A stretch of 64,000 nt of DNA from Clonostachys chloroleuca (taxonomy: Eukaryota > Ascomycota > Sordariomycetes > Hypocreales > Bionectriaceae): assembly GCA_037952775.1 (NCBI GenBank), contig JBANAY010000001.1, forward strand, positions 1,054,001 to 1,118,000, given 5' to 3'. The position numbers and the translations under genes are program-made. Position 1 is the first letter of the stretch, and each line of letters opens with the position of its first letter. Below the pieces are notes generated by a model that worked only from the letters and a program-made list of their open reading frames with translations, was not told the DNA's origin and searched no databases. Shown one piece after another: positions 44,773-55,845 of this stretch.

Positions 44773-45288
44773 CTAGAGTGGGTGAGCGTAATCAGCTGGG
44801 ACGTATACCGAGTTGCATCGCTGCACTTGATCAATCAATCCGAAGGCATATGAGAGAGCAGAAACCTTATGCATAGGTTTAACCGGCAGTTGAACATTGC
44901 TGATGAATGGAGAATAACTCGAACTGCAATGATCCCGGCGATAATGCAGCTCAGCGTATACTGGGTTGCCATTGTAGTCGAGAGCGTTGCTAGTATAAAA
45001 CCAGATATCGAAATTCTTATAGAAAATGATGAACCCAGTATCTTGGATCATTCAATCAAACGGAATACGGGCGGTACGGGTACCTCGATCGATCGGATGA
45101 GAAGGCGTGAAGCTGGAAATACTTATCGGACGGCATATAAGCTCACGAACGTCAGGCAGCAGATGCCGCGGGAGCCCGCCATACTGGTCCATCGACCTCT
45201 CGGGTGATTGATCAAATGAGTTCTGACGTGCAGAAGTCAGGAATGAATCTGTGACTGGATCAAGAAAGGATGAGGAAGAAGAACACAC
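44773..45288 (-). pseudogene. gene relic with one in-frame TGA
   Basis: Two frames of 78 and 92 codons (45288-45052 and 45051-44773) lie in the same frame, separated only by a TGA at 45054-45052. Together they would give about 171 codons. Composition is protein-like, with several Tyr/Asn-rich stretches. No domain is recognised. Confidence 0.3.
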
Positions 45289-47349
45289 ATCGAGGGGCGC
45301 GGCCGCGTTTTAAGCACGAATGCTGTTACTGCGGGCCCAGAGAAGAAGGTGACTTGATCAAGTGGGAAACAATACTGCGATGCACAAGAAAAGAGGGTAT
45401 GTTAAGGAATGCGTGGGTTAAGAAAGAGGTTGTGATGTGGAAAAGAGAAAATGAAGAGAGTGAAGTTGTGGGGAGAAACGGAGGTTGAAAGGCAGCGTGC
45501 CGAACAACGCGCTCCTTCCTGTGCAACAACAACCACACATAAAAACCCAACACACCCACCCAACTCCTCCTCTTCTCCCTCTACACTCTAAAAATCCACA
45601 TCCCTAATTTCCTTTTTATTTGATCAATTATCTGCAACCCAAATGGCTTCTCGTAATATCAGGGCTAAATTTCTGGTGCCCTGCGTAGCTCGAAATGTTG
45701 AGAGGTTAGCACCTCACACGTTCATACAGCCGGCAGCACTGAGATGCCGTTTTGAGCTCACAACTCGCAAGAGAGGGCGATAAGAGCTTTGGATGGGATA
45801 GGAGAAGTCACTAAAGACGCCTATTCTTGTACCGCATCGTATATATCTCCGTCATGACTAGTCATCTTCGTCCAGGACTCGTAGGTTTGTTAAAGATAGC
45901 GACTTTATGCCGTAGATCGCATCGGCTCGCACACCAGCACCTCAATGATTTATCCAAGGCATCCATCTGGACTGTCTTCAAACTGATAGGTGAAATGGCA
46001 GCTGTATGACCCTAAATGTCTGGTGGAAGTCAGGGAAGGTGCTGGGTGAATGCTCGACTTTATTCTCCGCAGTAAAGGCTCCTTGTCGTTTGGCAGCCTT
46101 ATCACCAGGTTCTTCACGAAATATCTGCCTCTGGTACGTTTCACTGCCTTTTTTGACATTTCCTAGTTCGGCATCCATGGGTTGATTTCGCCACCGAAAT
46201 ACGAGTCCTCCGAATCGGCACGTCAAAAGTTCTTTGTTTTAGGTGAGTTTTTTGAGGCGCCACTCAATGTGTGATGTCGACTTTAGAAGGATATCCTGAG
46301 GATACTCTTACTAAGCGCATAAGTTATTCCTTTCACACCATCGAGGGCTTTGTAGGCTGATAGGGATTTGGAATTCATGAGCTTGTTGAAATGGCATGCT
46401 AGTGTATAGGAATGATGGGAACTGAGAGTGATGTTAGCTGAGCTTCAACACGTAGAAAGGAGGGAATGTATGTGAACTGACCTTTTCTACCCTTTAGGCA
46501 AGTTAATTTTGATTAGGATAGGTGATCACTTTCATCAACAGGACCTCACGTAGTCGCCATCGTACAGACTCCAGTTGACATACCCTAGCACAGAACAGGA
46601 AATGATCTCTGCTTATGGTCTTTGCTTCTGAGACAAAGAGGCAGCTCCCAAAGTCTATCGCAGGGTTACTCTTTGCCTTCGATATCGATCCAAGTACACT
46701 CTGGCGCGGATTTGACCTGAGATAAGTGCTTCCTTGTAAAGTTAAGATACATTCTATCCATTACGGTACCAGTATCAAGAATGATCCGTAAGGGCATCTT
46801 CCCCCTACCATCGAAGAAGGAATTCTCCGGTTCGAAATTGTAACTCGGGCTGCATCGATTCGTTCACCGATAGAAATGGGGGGCGACCGCAAGAATCAGG
46901 CATGGCCAGCACATGATTGCTGCTGGTTCTAACGACGGCCGAGCGCCGTTCTAGAACTTCGAGAAAAGCTTTCCACGTTAACGCTGTCCCTATGTCCCTC
47001 GCGATTACGCTTTAAGATGAAGTACTCTTGGGTCTGGCCTTCACTTGTCGTTCAGACGATCCTCTAACCATCCCAAGGGCTCTGGGCAACTCGGTAGAGT
47101 GGGATGGTTAAATAAGTCTTTCACCGTGTAGACGTCGTCTCAGTGATGTGTGTGAGACCCTAAGCATGGGGATTTTTTTGCTTTGTGATTGCTTGGTTAC
47201 AGACAACATCCTTAATGTGAAAGCTTGTTGAGATCACTGAGCTACTTCAATTCTAGCTAGATGTAAGGTCGCTCGCTGTTGGGGGTAGCTCGTTCTAAGG
47301 CTGGTATCGAGTTTAGTTTGCTTTAATGAGATGAATGACCTTGTAAACT
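45289..47349. other. gene-poor stretch
   Basis: Only short frames occur. A pair at 46226-45950 (-) has polar composition without a domain. No RNA gene or repeat is seen. Confidence 0.4.
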
Positions 47350-47721
47350 TTAGTTAATGATAAAGAATAGAGCTGAGCGGAAAATGCGTATGAGGAAAAC
47401 GACTCGCGTCTCAGGGCTGGGGGCAACGCAAGGGTCCTTATTTCGATCACGAGCTCGAGAAAGAAGGATTGCAAAGCTGGGATAATCTTGCCGCTTCGAT
47501 GTCAGGGCTGCACTGCTCCCAATTATTCGGGGGCGGAGCTGGGTGAATTGTAGGGAGGTATATGGGCCCATGCGAATAAGCATACCCAGGATCTTCATGA
47601 GGAATACGGAACTCGGTGGCAGGAGCCAGTATTTTTGAATGACGACACAGGAAAGGCCGACCCAAATGGGGTAGCCATATGGCGTGTTCCAGTGAAGCAG
47701 GAGTTCTCGTCTCATGCTCAC
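47350..47721 (-). pseudogene. gene relic with proline-rich tail (copy 2)
   Basis: Frame 47665-47447 contains YSHGPIYLPTIHPAPP and SPDIEAARL, the counterpart of the copy near 43.9 kb. A second frame (47721-47350) overlaps it. Neither is a complete gene. Confidence 0.45.
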
Positions 47722-48820
47722 TTAGACTTTTATATGTGCTATCTGTACAGTTTGTCCATCCCTAGATTGTTGTACCTGTGACAAGGCAGGTCGATGAGCT
47801 TCCATTCTCGCTGAGTGCCATGAATATTATTGTCGCCGTGACAGGGCATTCTCATCCATGAGCACTTTGGCCACGTTTCCAGGACGAAGAGTATGTCCAA
47901 TGTTTGACGTTTCAATCATCAAAGAGTATAATGTTGCAAAATTCGGGCTGAGACTCACTGAGGTGCAAGGAAAGCCAGAGAAGGCCTCCTTTGCGTGTTC
48001 GTACCCCGTTCCCCTGAGGCGCCTCGCGCGCCCTTGAGTTGACCATATTGAATCTGACGTCGTGTAGAGAAGCCACAAAAAGATGCTAGCCATGCCTCGA
48101 GTTGTTACCGGCATATGATGGATGGTTTGTATGTCTGTTTTGTAAATTGGAGGGAACTGGTGTGGCAATGTACGATTGAAAATCGATGCCGGCTTTTGAT
48201 TTTATCACCAACAGAAGATTCAGCGGCCTGCATAAGTCTTCTTGGTTGATCGATGTCCAAATTGTTGGTGCTAAGTTATCGGGTATGTCTGGTTGTTGAT
48301 CTTTGTTGGCTGAAAGCTTCATGGGGTTCTTCCCCCGCCAACTTCGCTGCAGGTATCTCCCGCTTCAATCCATATAACCGATTTCAAGTGTTAGGTAGGA
48401 GTAGAGCGGTAGAGTGACATCCACAGCAGAAGAGGAATCGATGATATAGGCTGCCTCATCGTTTATGCGCTGAGAAGTTCGCGAGTCTTGGGCTCATCCG
48501 TAGGACTCCAAGCCAACATGTACGTCCTGGCAGCGAGATGAGATATTTGAGTAGTTTAGTCCCATCTTCAGCAAGCCCTTGATATTGTCTGTTTGTAAGA
48601 GAAACACGCGACTCTCAAAGCAACAGCTCACGAACGATCGAATGCCACGCCAGGGTGATATTTCGCGTTCTTGAGAGGTTCTGTAGCGTAGGATTTGATG
48701 CTCACGGTAAGGATAGCCTTTCCTGAGCGTCACGGAAATCCTAACTCTTCTTCTTAGCTAATCTGTGACTGCCCAAGCAATCACTGATCAGTGTTGGAAG
48801 GGTATGGTGATCGATCACTG
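47722..48820. other. relic-rich spacer
   Basis: Minus-strand frames of 60-113 codons (47827-48168, 48086-48322, 48494-48733) show no domain and no joining. No intact gene is seen. Confidence 0.35.
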
Positions 48821-49620
48821 TTAGAAACAAGGTTCGTAGAAGTTGGTTGTTAGAACGAGATGCGTGATATATGTTACCACCGTGGTGATGGATTCCTTGC
48901 CAATATTAGGCTTGCCAAGGGCCTCCAAGGCTAGCTCGTAGAGCTTCCTGCAGCGCGATAGGTCACCCAAACAAGCTGACATGATATCTAGTTTGATGGC
49001 TTTACACTCATGAAGCAATAGTCTTAGCTTCTCGATGAACTGGATGCCAAATGTTGACTTTTGGACTGAGCCACTATCACATCAAAGAAATTCGGCGCCA
49101 TCACGAATGAGCAATGTTGGGAACTTGTCAACCTCAACTATTTTGGCAAGAATCAGCCGGAGCTCTGCATGAGGCATATCAGGTCCGCCATCCATAAACT
49201 CAACGACTTCTTTCACCTCTTGTCGAAGTAAATCCCGAGGAATTTCTGAGGCGTTGCTCATGTGGACATCAAAAGCTCCGGAGTAGCTAGAAGGTTTTCA
49301 GAGTCAGGCAAGCTGATACCAAGTAAGGAAGCGTTTGGGAATACTCACATCACACCTACATCCAGGCCAATGGAGAGAGTTGGGGGCTGCATGGCGAGAT
49401 AGAACCAGTTCTTCTTGATTCCGTCATCCCAGCTACTGCGCCAACATCCGCTAGATGACACCCGTCAGAGGTCCCAAGCCACATACTGAGACACGATCAT
49501 TGGCAAGCTAGTCAAGTACTCCGATGGCTTCTCGCCGACGTTGATGAAACTCCCTGCAAGGTTCGGAGCTTCGAGTTCAGACCTCTAAATGATGCTGTAT
49601 GCGGTAAAGCTCATTGAGTT
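48821..49620 (-). pseudogene. decayed multi-exon gene, unknown family
   Basis: A protein can be followed on the minus strand through at least two candidate introns. One is 49349-49289, with a GTGAGT donor and TTCTAG acceptor. A second, less certain, lies near 49485-49435. The protein runs GSFINVGEKPSEYLTSLPM, then NWFYLAMQPPTLSIGLDVG, IYSGAFDVHMSNASEIPRDL, VEFMDGGPDMPHAELRLIL, FGIQFIEKLRLLLHECKAI, and ends at TAA near 48821. A TGA at 49084-49082 interrupts it in frame. Retained splice sites together with a stop suggest fairly recent decay, or a variant allele. The family is not recognised. The upstream part is missing or too diverged to follow. Confidence 0.45.
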
Positions 49621-49725
49621 TGACTGATGTGGCGCCTGACTGCTGTCGTTTCTCATCATTGCTTCTCACGGGATTTGGTTACAAGAAAAGTAGTGGTGGT
49701 ATCCAACGGGAGAGTTGATCATCAA

Positions 49726-49821
49726 GTCAGCACTTCGGTGGCTTCATCATCTAGCTCTTCGGTATCCTCATCTTGCAGCTCTTCGATGAACTCATCATGA
49801 AGCCCTTCGATGGCCTCATCA
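49726..49821 (-). repeat. coding minisatellite, 4 x 24 bp
   Basis: Four 24-base units begin at 49726, 49750, 49774 and 49798. On the minus strand they encode an acidic eight-residue repeat: DEAIEGLH, DEFIEELQ, DEDTEELD, DEATEVLT. The first unit as read follows a frameshift from the upstream frame 50181-49819. Two similar units occur near 51372-51420 (DNEATEGRDEAAEWLD). Confidence 0.85.
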
Positions 49822-50181
49822 TGTGGCACTCATGGCCAGTTGTCCTTCACGCAGAATCGCCGAGCAAGTATGGTTGCAGCCTTGCTCTACAAACACAAGT
49901 ATCTTCTTGGTCACTATGGCCCAATTGATGGATATGTAGTCACGTCGGTGATTGGCAGCAGCGCTGTACATATTGGCTAGTTGACGGACTGGACCGAATG
50001 CCAAACGGATGAAACAGAGACGATCAATGCTTTCCTTGGGCTCCGACATCTCTCTCAACATAGTTGAGAGAGATGTATATCGATTTTCATCTGCCTGAAT
50101 CTTCTTCAACTTCGGCTCGGGTTGAATCAGATACTTGCCAGTGATCATCTCATTATGAGGGATATCATGGAGTATAAGCAT
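49819..50181 (-). pseudogene. gene relic leading into the acidic repeat
   Basis: The 120-codon frame reads naturally (IDRLCFIRLAFGPVRQLANM and INWAIVTKKILVFVEQGCNH). It ends just before the 24-bp acidic repeat, which is in the next frame. It is probably the C-terminal part of a protein whose acidic tail was the repeat. The family is unknown. Confidence 0.35.
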
Positions 50182-50934
50182 GCAGCAGTTGACCAGAGAC
50201 TCTAGCAGGAACTTCTAAACCGAACATCTCCGATTCTTCCGGAATCTGAATTGAAGTCGTAGTCATTAAGCTTGCCTGGTGGGCCTGAAACGTTGGGTCA
50301 TGCGAAGCTAAGTGATCACGCAGCTGTCTTTTTTGGTGTCAACCAAATGTCCTTGTTCACCGAGGGCATTCGCTTCTTCCACTTTCATTTTTCCTTCCGC
50401 TCTTTTCAACCATTCTTCCCTTTTTCATCATTCTTGCTCTTTTCTTTTCATTCGTCTTGCTCTTTGCCTCCTTCTCCTGCTTACCACCTTTGCCTACTTC
50501 GCCATTTCCTCCTGTGGCCGCTGCTGGTGGTCGCTCCCAGAACTTCTCTTCGATATCACACATTGCCAATGTAGACGAAATAATGTCCATCTCTGCATCA
50601 CGCAATATTGTGCTCATGTCTGATACTAAACTAGGACAATATGTTCAAGAACCGAGGGTGAAGTTAAGACCCGCTTCGTCTCATCTTCTCGCTTTTTGAT
50701 CAGAGAGAGCTCCTTTCAGCCAATTCGCTGCTGAAGTCTGTGATGTTATCTTCACATCCCTTGATCAGATTGTCTAATCCAGCTAATTCACGTAAACGGA
50801 TGATTATCATAAGCACTCCTCTTGACGAGTTCCATGCTTTGACTTTTGCCGATCATGAATCGAGCCAGGAAAGATCTGAGGGATTTCAGATCCAGCCCGT
50901 GTCCCTAGTCGACCGCGTTACCTACTTGTGGTAG
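50182..50934. other. spacer with a lysine-rich frame
   Basis: A minus-strand frame at 50617-50357 is rich in K/E/G (GKGGKQEKEAKSKTNEKKRA) and may be a low-complexity piece of a former gene. Its T/C-rich opposite strand yields matching serine/phenylalanine-rich frames. No complete gene is seen. Confidence 0.3.
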
Positions 50935-51110
50935 CACCTGCGTCAGCCTCGATCCTCAACCCCACAGAGAGTTGGACCCCTTCCTCAACGTCTCGACGCC
51001 CGAGTCAACGGCGAACAACGCAATCAGCCTCAAGCAGTAGTCCATGCTCCCGAGCAGCTTGCAGTCGTACTTCTCGGTACTGTATCAGAACACACGCGTG
51101 GGCGCAAATA
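50935..51110 (-). pseudogene. fragment of a repeated gene family (copy A)
   Basis: The minus strand encodes RLIALFAVDSGVETLRKGSN followed by SLWG and a stop. It corresponds to RLIASFAVDSDVETMRRAPK followed by SLWG near 52.45 kb and, more distantly, to GMIASFTLTCAEPEVWKTMK near 53.3 kb. Confidence 0.5.
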
Positions 51111-51172
51111 TCGGCAGGGCTGAATACGCCTGGCCCCTGTTTGCAATGGGATGGATGCATCCTCTCGTTATA

Positions 51173-51730
51173 TTAGGGCGCCAGTGCCATTCTTCGTGCT
51201 GTCCAGGACAACCTCGCACTCCCCATCCAGCAGCCCAGGTCCTTTGGAACTCTCGATAATAAGATAGTTCGGAGAACTTGGCGCTCTAGATCGATCCAAT
51301 GGATGGCGCCAGCGATCTTCCGAGCCTTGTCCTGAGATTCTGACGGAACAGCAGCCCGTCGCCGCCCATGATCTAACCATTCGGCGGCCTCATCACGCCC
51401 TTCGGTGGCTTCATTATCCAGCTGGGCAAGTCTCTCATATAGTTCGAGCTCGAGACCATCTGACGCTTCGGCGGACCATTCCAGGAAAAGCCCCAGCATT
51501 GTAGTTGGCGTTTTGGTTGGATAAAATCGTTGTTTTGATTTGATGACGGTTTTGACTTTCTGAACCACTGAGAATCGAAAGAGTCGATCAAAAGGAATTG
51601 GTCTAGTGCTTTAATAGGTCCTCCGGGGTCGTAGGTTCCGTAATGTAGTGCGCGAAAAGCTTCAGGGTACCGTTCTCATAAGTCGAGCTGAACGCGTAGG
51701 GCTTGCCACTGGTATGCTTCGTGGCAGTCC
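51173..51730 (-). pseudogene. fragments of the same or a related family
   Basis: Frame 51568-51173 includes the acidic DNEATEGRDEAAEWLD segment. Just upstream, near 51700-51610, another frame reads TSGKPYAFSSTYENGTLKLF followed by AHYITEPTTPE. This resembles the C-terminal part of a group of fungal proteins of unknown function (possibly the DUF7924 type, from memory only). Confidence 0.35.
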
Positions 51731-52270
51731 GGGTGCTCCAAGAACTCCCTTACATCTATATAGTGCTAAGACTTGTTCCTGTAGTTGCTGAGGTACTGCT
51801 GATACTGCTCGTCAAGTCCTGAATTCTTATTGACCGTTGAAGCATGCCTGATGTCAAATTGCCACAGGAGAAGTTGCTCGTATATTTCCAACTGTCTCAA
51901 GCACTGCAATAAGACTTGAATATTTCGTGGGATAAACTGTAGCGCCCTGATGCCGAGTTGGTCGAGATGGCGCGTTGGACCATGGTCTCTCAAAAGTCCC
52001 GCAGCGTCTCCTGAACAAGATGTGCTGGTCAAGAGAAATGTCCAAGTGGATCCTTCGTCTGTCATAAATTAGGATAGAAACCCGCGTGCGAATTTGTGGC
52101 ATGACTTTAGGGGGGTTCACCGTTGAACAGAAATTTCAGGTGCTGACCCTTCTTATTATACCAGGGCTTTATCCGAGACCACGACCGAACCCCCTGGGTG
52201 TGCGTAAGTTTGGGCCTTACAACTGAAAAGACAATATCATCAACACCTATCCCTCATCTATTAGAACATC
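51731..52270. other. spacer without recognisable content
   Basis: Overlapping minus-strand frames at 52120-51766 have no domain. No supported feature. Confidence 0.35.
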
Positions 52271-52657
52271 TCAAGGCGCCTCATTGTCGTCGTCGCTTAA
52301 TACATCATACCCATTGAATGTCGAATCCTTACTCGCCTCATCCTCTTCATACCTCTTATTGATGTCCTCGATCGCCTTATCCCGCAGCCTTATGGCCTCG
52401 GCCCTCAGCCCCAAAGCGACTTGGGCGCCCGCCTCATCGTCTCGACGTCCGAATCGACAGCAAACGACGCGATGAGCCGCATCCTGAACTGTTGCCTGCC
52501 GGCCAGCGCCGATCCCACCGAGTGCCCGTACATCTTGAGGTTGCCGTCCTCGAACGTCGCCGAAAAGGTGAGCATCTCGTTGCGGTCCCGGCGGCGGAGG
52601 ACCGACATAATGTCCAACCACAGCAAAAATATCCCGGTATTCCCTTATGTGGTCCAC
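52271..52657 (-). pseudogene. fragment of a repeated gene family (copy B)
   Basis: The minus strand reads, through a frame change, SATFEDGNLKMYGHSVGSAL, RLIASFAVDSDVETMRRAPK with SLWG, then in the frame of 52271 LRAEAIRLRDKAIEDINKRY, ending GYDVLSDDDNEAP. The matching copy A lies at about 51.0 kb. The end looks like a natural acidic C terminus. Confidence 0.5.
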
Positions 52658-53270
52658 CCATCGTATTGGAGGCCTAGGTTTGCCTAGAATCTTGATCCAT
52701 GGTCTCAGTTGGTTCCAGCACTATTGTAGACAGACATCAAGGTTGGCTCCGGATAGCTTAAGACGCTTAGGCAGTCTGTCAATACCCCCATTGCCAAGCC
52801 CTTCAGCTCTCATGCATCTCCTTTGTGGTTTAAATTGCCACACCGCCTCAGAAGAACCAGGTTTGGTCTGCTATATTTGCAGAACTCTGTCTCTGATACC
52901 GTTGATCCTGAGTAGTAGGAACTCCTCCGGCGAGAGTGCCATATCAGTGGGCTTATGTGAGTTTTCTCCTGGGGTTCCCCAACTTGTTCTGGCTGTCCAG
53001 ACAGTCTCACGGAGTTTTGCATAGGAGAAGGAAAATTGATTGTTCCTCCTTGCCGTAAAGAGGTATCTCTAGGATCTCGAGACTAAAGCAAGCTTGGATC
53101 GAGTTATGTTCGGGCAGAATGCCACCACAATGGTGAGACTTGATTCTTCTTCATGTTTTAGCGCCGTACGTGAAGGGTTTCGCGTTTCCTCGATAGACTC
53201 TTCAACTTCATCTCGCTCGGTTGGAACCACAATCGGTGGTTGGATTGGTGAAGGCGATTGATTCCCTTAG
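52658..53270. other. spacer without recognisable content
   Basis: Short frames only. No supported feature. Confidence 0.35.
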
Positions 53271-53380
53271 ATGAACCAGGGACGAGGCGAAGCCTTCCTT
53301 CAGCGTGTGCTTCATCGTCTTCCATACCTCAGGCTCGGCGCACGTCAGTGTGAAAGACGCAATCATGCCACGGTCCATAC
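53271..53380 (-). pseudogene. fragment of a repeated gene family (copy C)
   Basis: The minus strand reads GMIASFTLTCAEPEVWKTMK and then HTLKEGFASSLVHL. This aligns by eye with the RLIASFAVDS..VET segment of copies A and B. Confidence 0.4.
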
Positions 53381-53762
53381 TGGCGCATTAAAGGTACGAG
53401 AATAGATGAATCTTCAAGCAAGGCGGACGTATGTGGTGGAGTGGAATCTCCCCATGCGAGATTTTGCTTGCGTTATATCCGTAATGTTGGTTGCAATCAT
53501 TAAGTCGTGGACTTGCGAGTGATAATATATCCGTGTGAAGTTGGATACCTTCATTTCTTCCCAAGAATATCGGAAGGGATGAATGCATCTAACCCCTGTT
53601 AGCATTGAGGTCTGGATGAATCCATGCTCTGGTCAAGATGAGGGTGGCTGTGCCCTTTTGGTCCTGTCCAGGAGCGGTCTATCTCGGGCGTTCAGACCTC
53701 ATTCCCTTTATCCTCCACGTGCTTTTTCCCTATTTCCATCACTAACTTGTTATCCCGAGTAG

Positions 53763-54107
53763 TCAGAGCAGCGACGGGTTCATCGGTAGAAGCGAGCCAT
53801 ACGGAGCTGAGAGATTATGCTCATGTGCCTGGGTCGCTTCTGCTTGCGCAGCGGCCACCCTTGCCTGAGGCCCTCTGGCGTTTGCCTCCCGGATGAAATC
53901 CTCACGATACTCTTTGGCCAAGTCTCTAGCGTTCCTGAACGCAGAGACACCAATGCGGAAACTGTCAATACTCCCAGTAGCATCCCATCCACGCACTTTA
54001 GTCATATACTGTCTCTCTTGCCTTCCCTTTAACACGATGTGGTAGGTCATCGTGTGTTTCGGGTACAGATGGTGCTGGCCTTGCCTTAAACCTTTTCGAT
54101 GACGCAT
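53763..54107 (-). pseudogene. gene fragment, fungal protein of unknown function (possible DUF7924-type C terminus)
   Basis: The 114-codon frame contains YMTKVRGWDATGSIDSFR, then GVSAFRNARDLAKEYREDFI and REANARGPQ, followed by an A/Q-rich helix. The 'AFRNARD.AK..R...I..AN' pattern resembles the C-terminal segment of a common fungal family of unknown function. I assign it from memory only. Confidence 0.45.
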
Positions 54108-54295
54108 ATGGCTCCCGTCGATAGCCCTTCAAATGGACCTTTGACATGAGGATTCGCACCGCGTTTTAGGCACGGATATAGCTGGACTACTGTATCCTGC
54201 CGCCTCTTTGACACGATGCGGTAGGTCGTGTGATACTTTTGGTGCAGCTGGTACTGGCCCAGCCTTAAGCTCTTTCTAAAACTCCACGCCATATG
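54006..54295 (-). repeat. diverged direct duplication of about 90 bp
   Basis: Segments at about 54020-54105 and 54195-54290 share AACACGATGTGGTAGGTC / GACACGATGCGGTAGGTC and GG-ACAGATGGTGCTGGCC / GGTGCAGCTGGTACTGGCC, ending CATATGGC. Both encode related LRQGQHHLYPKHTMTYHIV / LRLGQYQLHQKYHTTYRIV peptides on the minus strand. Confidence 0.65.
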
Positions 54296-54299
54296 GCTT

Positions 54300-54970
54300 C
54301 TAACCGATGACCTTGAATATGCATCTTTGGCAGGGGTGTTCCCACGTGGAAGGCCTTTGATCGGATCTCAAGGAGTTGAATATACCTCTGCACCCACGCC
54401 CTCTCCTCATGGGGCGTCTTCCTCGCGAGCCTTTGTCTTCGATTTTATTCTTATGAAACGATAAATTTTCACAAACAAGAGCATAGCTTGAGGACATCTC
54501 CCCTGAATCTGACTTAATCTCTGAGTAGTCAGACACGCTGTTTCTTGTCAAGCTTTTCAATAGCATCAGCTACTTTCTGACACCTTCATGCTCGCACTGA
54601 GAGAATTCTTCGCCACAGGTTTCACACTTGGGGCACTCGCACGTCTTGATACCGCCATCTCCTTCGAGTTCCCGCAGCCTTTCCAAGCGCACTGCCGCTG
54701 ATGCTCTCTGATCGGGTTTCTCTCGTATCATATGACGCCGTAGAAGCTGCGCTCCGGCATCAGAACTCTCTAGGTCCGTCACATAGGTAAAGTCGCTCTC
54801 TATCCGGCGGATTGGGTCCGCAAATCTTGGCAGACATGATCGCGGGGTGATCGATGTAGGAGAGGTTTGGGGTAAGATACATAAAAGGTGTCGCAGTATC
54901 GTCGTGTGGAAGCTTTCGATTCTTCGCAGAGTGCGTCATGCCGCATCCACTGGGCTTGACCTCCTGCATC
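54300..54970 (-). pseudogene. gene relic with a cysteine-rich motif
   Basis: In one frame (about 54860-54570) the minus strand reads RFADPIRRIESDFTYVTDLE, then MIREKPDQRASAAVRLERLR, and ends GIKTCECPKCETCGEEFSQC with EHEG. The six cysteines could bind zinc. The same frame continues after a TAG to 54300 with a basic tail, while the next frame continues more naturally (VADAIEKLDKKQRV), indicating a frameshift. Confidence 0.4.
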
Positions 54971-55715
54971 CAATCCTCGTAGGCTGCGCTTGATTCTTCG
55001 TGACCCGTATGAGGAGTCGCAAGGATGCCTTTGGAAACTCCCTCTTCGATGCTAGGTGGAAGGTGAATCGCCAGTCGCCTATTCTTGTGGGATGGGGTGG
55101 AGTTTACTAAACACCGAACCCAGAGAGTGAGTCATTCGCACAGTCTCATCTTCAAGTTCTTCGTACCCTTTGGCGATGAACTCATGAAACTTCAGCATAT
55201 CCTAATCTTATATTGGATCGGCAGGTGGAACCGGCTCAAGCTATCCGAGGTGCTCGCTATCACCATGTTCGTGACAAAGTAGGTGATAGTATCTAATGAA
55301 GTCGAGCCTATATCGTGGAATAGGTTCTCTAGGTCCCCTTGGTCCATAGGCCTACAACGAGGGCTCGACGCGAGGAACCAACAAGGTTGATCAGGTGATC
55401 TACCCTGGTTTGTGAGTGGGCATTTCGAATTTTGGGCTCCAAATACTCGTGATCAATGTGCACGCCCTGCAGCAGTCCCAAGAAACCTAATATGCGTCGC
55501 CGAGTGACTCCTCCCGGCTGGTGCTCGTGAGCCCACACATGCGCTTAAGTCCCGGCGCATGGCTTATGTATGATACGCAAACAACGCTTAAGAGGATTAG
55601 AATGAGGAAATGCATCCTGTCGATGTTCCAGGTGGCGTTTGTTCAGCAAAGTGATAAAGGTCAACAAAAACCATAGTGACAGTTCCGTTGATCCTCCTAA
55701 GTAATTCTTTTCGCT
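54971..55715. other. spacer with short minus-strand frame
   Basis: The frame 55538-55329 (GVHIDHEYLEPKIRNAHSQT) is protein-like but short. No supported gene. Confidence 0.35.
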
Positions 55716-55845
55716 TTAATTGAGTTCTCCTGTCTTTACCTGCTCTTCGCCTCTCCATATTTTTTTTTTGTTCTTTTTGTGTGTTTGGCTGAGTTTTCCC
55801 GAGTTCCTTTCTTCACTTGATGTTGTCTTCTCACTCCCATTTGAG

